Shown here: positions 47,360 to 51,467 of the stretch, in pieces | How positions within the stretch are numbered: position 1 is the stretch's first letter | How the letters are laid out: the number at the start of each line of letters is the position of its first letter | Origin: Zobellella iuensis | GTDB taxonomy: Bacteria > Pseudomonadota > Gammaproteobacteria > Enterobacterales > Aeromonadaceae | Reading direction: 5' to 3' | NCBI RefSeq assembly: GCF_016746085.1 | Contig: NZ_JAERTZ010000011.1 | Span: 1-51,467, forward strand | DNA: 51,467 bases | Notes under the pieces: model-generated | Databases searched by the model: none | Seen by the model: the letters and a program-made list of their open reading frames with translations, nothing else | What the model was told of the DNA's origin: nothing | Position numbers and translations under genes: made by a program

Positions 47360-48507
47360 GGGTGTTCTCCCTCGGCGGCCTCGGCCAGGGCCTTGAGCAG
47401 GGCCCCGATGTCCTCCTGGGTGTGGGCGGCGCTCAGGGTAATGCGCAGCCGGGCGCCGCCCACCGGCACCGTGGGCGGGCGGATGGCGCCCACCCAGATG
47501 CCGCGTTCCTTCAGCCGCGCCGCCAGGGCCAGGGTGCGGGCCTCGTCGCCGATCACCAGGGGCTGGATGGCGGTGGCGGAGGGCAGCAGTTCGAACGGCA
47601 AGGCTTGCACACCGGCGCGGAACTGCCGCACCAGCTGGTTCAACTGCGCACGCCGGTCGTCGGCCCGGCGCGCCAGGCGGACGGCGGCCAGCACGGCGGC
47701 GGCCTGGGGTGGCGGCAGGTGGGTGCTGTACACATAGCCGCGGCCAAAATTGAGCAGGTAGTCCACCAGCGCGCGGCTGCCGCCGACAAAGGCGCCGCTT
47801 ACCCCCAGCGCCTTGCCGAAGGTGCCCATAAAGATCTGCACCTGTTCCGGCGCCACCCCCAGCTCATCCAGGGTGCCCCTGCCCTCCCGGCCGAGCACGC
47901 CCAGGCCGTGGGCGTCGTCTATCATCAGCCAGTTGCCGCTCTGCCCGGCCAGGCGCGCCAGCCCCGGCCAGTCGCCCAGATCGCCGTCCATGCTGAACAC
48001 CCCTTCGGAGACGATAAGGCCCGCTTCCGGCTTGAGCCTGGCCTCCAGCGCGGCCATGTCGTTGTGGGCAAAGCGCAGCATGCGCGCCGGGCTGAGCAGG
48101 CCCGCCTCCTGCAAAGAGGCGTGGTTGAGCCGGTCCTGCCACAGCAGGTGCTCCTTGCCGAGCAGGGCTTTGATCACCGCCTGGTTGGCGGAAAACCCGG
48201 AGCTGAACAGCAGCACCGCCTCCAGCCCCAGCCAGTCGCACAGCTCCGCCTCCAGCTCCCGGTGCACGGCCTGGTGCCCCACCACCAGCGGCGAGGCCAC
48301 GGCGCCCGCGCCGAATTCCCGCGCCGCCCGGTCGGCGGCCTCACGCAATTCCGGCGCCTGGCTTAAGCCCAGGTAGTCGTTGCCGGCAAAGTTGAGGTAA
48401 GCGCGGCCGGCGGACCACAGCAGCCGGCCCGCCACCTTGTCGATAAGGGGCAGGCTGCGTTTCAGCCCCGCCGCTTCGCGGCCGGCCAGGCTTAAGTGAA
48501 AGGGCAT
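47356..48507 (-). CDS. bioF: 8-amino-7-oxononanoate synthase
   Basis: A 383-residue PLP enzyme of the alpha-oxoamine synthase family. The PLP lysine is near residue 232 in GTFGKALGVSGAFVGG, and DDAHGLGVLGREGRG supplies the cofactor Asp and His. It condenses pimeloyl-ACP with alanine. AGGAG precedes the ATG. A 270-bp gap with repeats separates it from bioB. Confidence 0.95.
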   Translation of the reverse strand: MPFHLSLAGREAAGLKRSLPLIDKVAGRLLWSAGRAYLNFAGNDYLGLSQAPELREAADRAAREFGAGAVASPLVVGHQAVHRELEAELCDWLGLEAVLLFSSGFSANQAVIKALLGKEHLLWQDRLNHASLQEAGLLSPARMLRFAHNDMAALEARLKPEAGLIVSEGVFSMDGDLGDWPGLARLAGQSGNWLMIDDAHGLGVLGREGRGTLDELGVAPEQVQIFMGTFGKALGVSGAFVGGSRALVDYLLNFGRGYVYSTHLPPPQAAAVLAAVRLARRADDRRAQLNQLVRQFRAGVQALPFELLPSATAIQPLVIGDEARTLALAARLKERGIWVGAIRPPTVPVGGARLRITLSAAHTQEDIGALLKALAEAAEGEHP

Positions 48508-48564
48508 GCGGCTCTCCTAAAAAATACCGAAATAAAACCCGCTTTACATAGAGCCGTCAGCCCC

Positions 48565-48705
48565 TGGATCCCCGCCTTCGCGGGGATGACTGAAAAGACG
48601 CCGAGGTGACGGCAAAGCGCAGGAGTCACGGGCAAGCCACAGGGGCGACACACAAAACACAGGGGCGGTCCCATATCCCGTCACTCCCGCGCAGGCGGGA
48701 GTCCA
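48565..48705. repeat. REP-like palindromes in the bioB-bioF gap
   Basis: Copies of the 26-nt palindrome lie at 48565-48590 and 48680-48705 in opposite orientations, and a GAAGC/GCTTC-rich stretch follows at 48735-48775. They fill the gap between bioB and bioF, where biotin operons are usually tightly packed. Confidence 0.75.
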
Positions 48706-48777
48706 CTCACACCCGCAGCCTGTATCATCGCCCCGGCAACGGCTTCAAGCTTCCGGCTTCTGGCTTCCAGCTGTCTT

Positions 48778-49809
48778 TTACGCTTCGTAATACAGCGGCT
48801 TGGGCGCGCTCTGGGCGGCCAGTTGCTCGTGCAGTTCGATTTCGGTCATCTCGTCCGGTTTCTGGCTCACGCCGCTGGGGCGCAGCCCCAGGCGTTTGAA
48901 CAGCTGCATGTCGCTGTTCTCGTCCGGGTTGGGGGTGGTAAGCAGCTTGCAGCCGTAGAAGATGGAGTTGGCGCCGGCCATAAAGCACAGGGCCTGCATC
49001 TGATCGTTCATCTTTTCCCGCCCGGCGGACAGGCGCACATGGCTTTGGGGCATCAGGATGCGGGCCACGGCGATGGTGCGGATAAAGTCGAAGTCGTCCA
49101 GGTCTTCCTGGTTTTCGAGCGGGGTGCCTTTTACCTTCACCAGCATGTTGATGGGCACGCTTTCGGGCTGGCGCGGCAGGTTGGCCAGGGCCAGCAGCAG
49201 GCCGGCGCGGTCTTCCGGGCTTTCACCCAGGCCGACGATGCCGCCGGAGCACACCTTCATGCCGGCGCCGCGCACGTTTTCCAGGGTGTTGAGCCGGTCG
49301 GCATAGGTGCGGGTGGTGATGATGTCGCCGTAAAATTCCGGGCTGGTGTCCAGGTTGTGGTTGTAGTAGTCCAGCCCCGCCTCGGCCAGGCGGTCGGCCT
49401 GGGAAGAATCCAGCATGCCCAGGGTCATGCAGGTTTCCATCCCCAGCGACTTCACCTCCTGCACCATCTTCAGCAGGTAGGGCATGTCCCGCTCCTTGGG
49501 GTTGCGCCAGGCGGCGCCCATGCAGAAGCGGCTGGAGCCGTTGGCCTTGGCCTCCCGCGCCCGTTCCAGCACCTTTTCCACTTCCATCAGCCGCTCGGTT
49601 TCCAGCCCGGTGTGGTAACGGGCGCTCTGGGGGCAGTATTTGCAGTCTTCCGGGCAGGCGCCGGTCTTGATGGAGAGCAGGGTGCTCACCTGCACCTCGT
49701 TGGGGTCGAAGTGGGCTCGGTGCACCTGCTGGGCTTCAAACAACAGATCGAAGAAGGGGCGTTCAAACAAGGCGAGCACCTGCTCGCGGGTCCAGTTCTG
49801 GCGGCTCAT
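48778..49809 (-). CDS. bioB: Biotin synthase
   Basis: A 343-residue radical-SAM enzyme. The 4Fe-4S cysteines are in [14 protein letters not shown] (Cys52, 56 and 59 from the chosen start). It also has [12 protein letters not shown] and the C-terminal [16 protein letters not shown] with the 2Fe-2S region. It inserts sulfur into dethiobiotin. ATG 49809 is chosen (AGGGTG upstream) over a GTG two codons earlier. It is divergent from bioA across a BirA operator. Confidence 0.96.
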   Translation of the reverse strand: MSRQNWTREQVLALFERPFFDLLFEAQQVHRAHFDPNEVQVSTLLSIKTGACPEDCKYCPQSARYHTGLETERLMEVEKVLERAREAKANGSSRFCMGAAWRNPKERDMPYLLKMVQEVKSLGMETCMTLGMLDSSQADRLAEAGLDYYNHNLDTSPEFYGDIITTRTYADRLNTLENVRGAGMKVCSGGIVGLGESPEDRAGLLLALANLPRQPESVPINMLVKVKGTPLENQEDLDDFDFIRTIAVARILMPQSHVRLSAGREKMNDQMQALCFMAGANSIFYGCKLLTTPNPDENSDMQLFKRLGLRPSGVSQKPDEMTEIELHEQLAAQSAPKPLYYEA

Positions 49810-49873
49810 GGTCACCCTATATCCTTAAATTCAAGAGGTGTTTTGCTTGGCTAGTGTAAGGACGGATGCTAGC

Positions 49874-49906
49874 CTGTCAACCATCAAGATCATAACAAGT
49901 TTACAT
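49874..49906. promoter_or_regulatory. BirA (bio) operator
   Basis: CTGTCAACC, exactly 15 bp, then AGTTTACAT matches the BirA operator form (TTGTNAACC, N15, GGTTNACAA) with few mismatches. It lies between divergent bioB and bioA, where biotinyl-AMP-bound BirA represses both promoters in E. coli. Confidence 0.85.
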
Positions 49907-49917
49907 TTGACTAAATT

Positions 49918-51183
49918 ATGACCAATCAAGAATTCGATCTGCACCACCTCTGGCACCCCTACACCTCCCTCACCCAACCCCTGCCCTGTTACCGGGTCGA
50001 GCGCGCCGGCGGCGTTTACCTGGAGCTGGCGGACGGCCGCAAGCTGATAGACGGCATGTCGTCCTGGTGGGCCTGCCTGCACGGCTACAATGTGCCGGAG
50101 CTGAACGCCGCCGCCACCGGGCAGCTGGCGAAGATGTCCCATGTGATGTTCGGCGGCCTCACCCACGATCCCGCCATCCAACTGTGCCGGGCGCTGGGCC
50201 AGGTGCTGCCGGCGGGGCTGGATCGCTTCTTCCTGGCGGACTCGGGCTCGGTGTCGGTGGAGGTGGCGCTGAAAATGGCCATCCAGTACTGGCACGGCCG
50301 GGGCACGCCCAAAACCCGCTTCGCCGCGCTCAGCCGCGGCTACCACGGCGACACCTTCGGCGCCATGAGCGTGTGCGACCCCAACGGCGGCATGCACAGC
50401 CTGTACAAGGGCTTTTTGCCGGAACATATTTTCGTGCCCACCCCCCAAAGCCCCTTCGACGGCGAGCCGGATCCGGCCGATCTGCAGGCGCTGGAAGCGG
50501 TGCTGGCCGAACACCACCGGGAGCTGGCGGCCCTTATCCTGGAGCCGGTGGTACAGGGCGCCGGCGGCATGCGCTTCTATCATCCGGATTATCTGAAAGG
50601 CGCGCGGGAGCTGTGCGACCGTTACGAGGTGCTGCTGATCGCCGACGAAATCGCCACCGGCTTCGGCCGCACCGGCAAGCTGTTCGCCTGCGAGTGGGCC
50701 GGCATCAGGCCGGACATCATGTGCATCGGCAAGGCGCTCACCGGCGGCTACATGACCATGGCGGCCACCATCACCACGCAAGCGGTGGCCGACACCATCT
50801 GCAACGGCCCGGCCGGGGTGCTGATGCATGGCCCCACCTTTATGGCCAATCCCCTGGCCTGCGCCGTGGCCCTGGCAAGCCTGGAACTGCTGCTCGCCTC
50901 CCCCTGGCAAGAGCGCATCCAGGCCATCGAAGCCCAGCTCAAACGCGAACTGGCACCGGCGCGGGAGCTACCCCGGGTGGCGGAGGTGCGGGTGCTGGGC
51001 GCCATCGGCGTGATCGAGATGAAAGACTCCCTCAACGTCGCCGAGGTGCAAAAGCAACTGGTGGAGCTGGGCGTGTGGATCCGCCCCTTCGGCAAGCTGT
51101 TCTACGTTATGCCGCCCTACATCATAAAACCCGACGAGCTCAGCCGGCTGACCAGCGCCATGAAGGTCATCGCCGGGCAGTAG
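49918..51183 (+). CDS. bioA: Adenosylmethionine-8-amino-7-oxononanoate aminotransferase
   Basis: A 421-residue class III aminotransferase. It has [20 protein letters not shown], the substrate motif [14 protein letters not shown], and the PLP lysine at about 272 in [16 protein letters not shown]. It makes 7,8-diaminopelargonate with SAM as amino donor. It is transcribed away from bioB. No clear Shine-Dalgarno precedes the ATG; the start is fixed by homology. Confidence 0.95.
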   Translation: MTNQEFDLHHLWHPYTSLTQPLPCYRVERAGGVYLELADGRKLIDGMSSWWACLHGYNVPELNAAATGQLAKMSHVMFGGLTHDPAIQLCRALGQVLPAGLDRFFLADSGSVSVEVALKMAIQYWHGRGTPKTRFAALSRGYHGDTFGAMSVCDPNGGMHSLYKGFLPEHIFVPTPQSPFDGEPDPADLQALEAVLAEHHRELAALILEPVVQGAGGMRFYHPDYLKGARELCDRYEVLLIADEIATGFGRTGKLFACEWAGIRPDIMCIGKALTGGYMTMAATITTQAVADTICNGPAGVLMHGPTFMANPLACAVALASLELLLASPWQERIQAIEAQLKRELAPARELPRVAEVRVLGAIGVIEMKDSLNVAEVQKQLVELGVWIRPFGKLFYVMPPYIIKPDELSRLTSAMKVIAGQ

Positions 51184-51259
51184 GTGCCGGCGCACCGCTG
51201 GGAGGTGGTCCACTAAAATAGGTGCAATACTCCGGCATTTAAGGCGCACGCCATTCCCC

Positions 51260-51352
51260 GGAGCGCAGGCGGCTCGCCGGTATTTCTAACAAGGGTCCAT
51301 TTCAATGGACTACCCGGCCACGGCGCCGGGGTTTGGTCGAATAAATTCGACC
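51260..51352. repeat. Cluster of palindromes downstream of bioA
   Basis: 51260-51280 is a partial copy of the double-hairpin element. 51294-51309 is the inverted repeat GTCCATTTCAATGGAC. 51335-51352 is GGTCGAATAAATTCGACC, an 8-bp perfect inverted repeat. The 284-bp tail holds no complete gene. Confidence 0.65.
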
Positions 51353-51394
51353 CTACGACGGACGCCGGGTTGGCCGTAGATACTCTGTTTAAAA

Positions 51395-51467
51395 TCAAGA
51401 TTTCATGTGCTCTTCACTGAACAGCAAAGCGGAATCGAACGCCGTTTCAGTCTGCATGCAGGCCCAT
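51395..51467 (-). CDS. Possible C-terminal end of an unidentified gene
   Basis: The minus-strand frame entering from the right edge reads WACMQTETAFDSALLFSEEH, MKS, stop. It is short and open to the edge, and its composition is protein-like, but I recognise no family. Confidence 0.25.
   Translation of the reverse strand, partial: WACMQTETAFDSALLFSEEHMKS

Overview
The window is chromosomal DNA of a GC-rich gammaproteobacterium. The gene content (TamAB, MdlAB, HtpX, an E. coli-like split biotin locus with a BirA operator, a PTS sucrose operon, a FliA-type promoter) would fit the Aeromonadales (Oceanimonas/Zobellella-like). That assignment is inference from protein style, not from a marker gene.

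Layout. 1-3983: sucrose operon on the minus strand (scrK, a carbohydrate porin, scrA, start of scrB) with a promoter whose spacer contains a LacI-family operator. 4049-6241: a chemotaxis receptor behind a sigma-28-like promoter. 6328-14995: a PglL/Wzy-type O-oligosaccharyltransferase, tamB-tamA, mobB, and a secreted MsrA-like protein with Ser in place of the catalytic Cys. 15001-17451 and on: an intergenic stretch with repeats and a transporter remnant, then mdlA-mdlB, a large penicillin-binding protein, an RlpA-like lipoprotein and three small proteins. 24693-34680: a very large type I-E CRISPR array, which I counted repeat by repeat as 164 repeats and 163 spacers. 34681-43887: leader and a complete type I-E cas set (cas3, cas8e, cse2, cas7e, cas5e, cas6e, cas1, cas2), all on the minus strand and visibly less GC-rich than the flanks. 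43982-44818: a WYL regulator resembling BrxR/CapW. 44967-51183: htpX, then bioD-bioC-bioF, bioB and divergent bioA.

Most interesting find. The 332-bp gap between cas3 and cas8e (40835-41166) contains a hidden mini-CRISPR on the plus strand. Two pseudo-repeats (41084-41112 and 41145-41173) are exactly 61 bp apart, the same period as the main array, and enclose a 32-nt pseudo-spacer. The first pseudo-repeat keeps the hairpin through compensatory changes at three stem pairs and keeps the flanks that form the crRNA handle. The first 13 nt of the pseudo-spacer (GTTTGAAATAGTG) recur at 40968-40980, upstream of cas8e, directly after an AAG, the canonical type I-E PAM. This is the architecture expected of a Cas-regulating crRNA-like RNA (CreR type), which would guide Cascade to repress its own operon through a seed-only match. 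A CreTA-like arrangement, with the 20-codon hydrophobic ORF that overlaps the target, cannot be excluded.

How the parts would work together. Array transcripts and the pseudo-crRNA compete for Cas6e/Cascade. When crRNA is scarce or Cascade is inhibited, repression by the pseudo-crRNA would ease. The adjacent WYL protein may add a second layer of control. The flanking regions are ordinary housekeeping and accessory metabolism.
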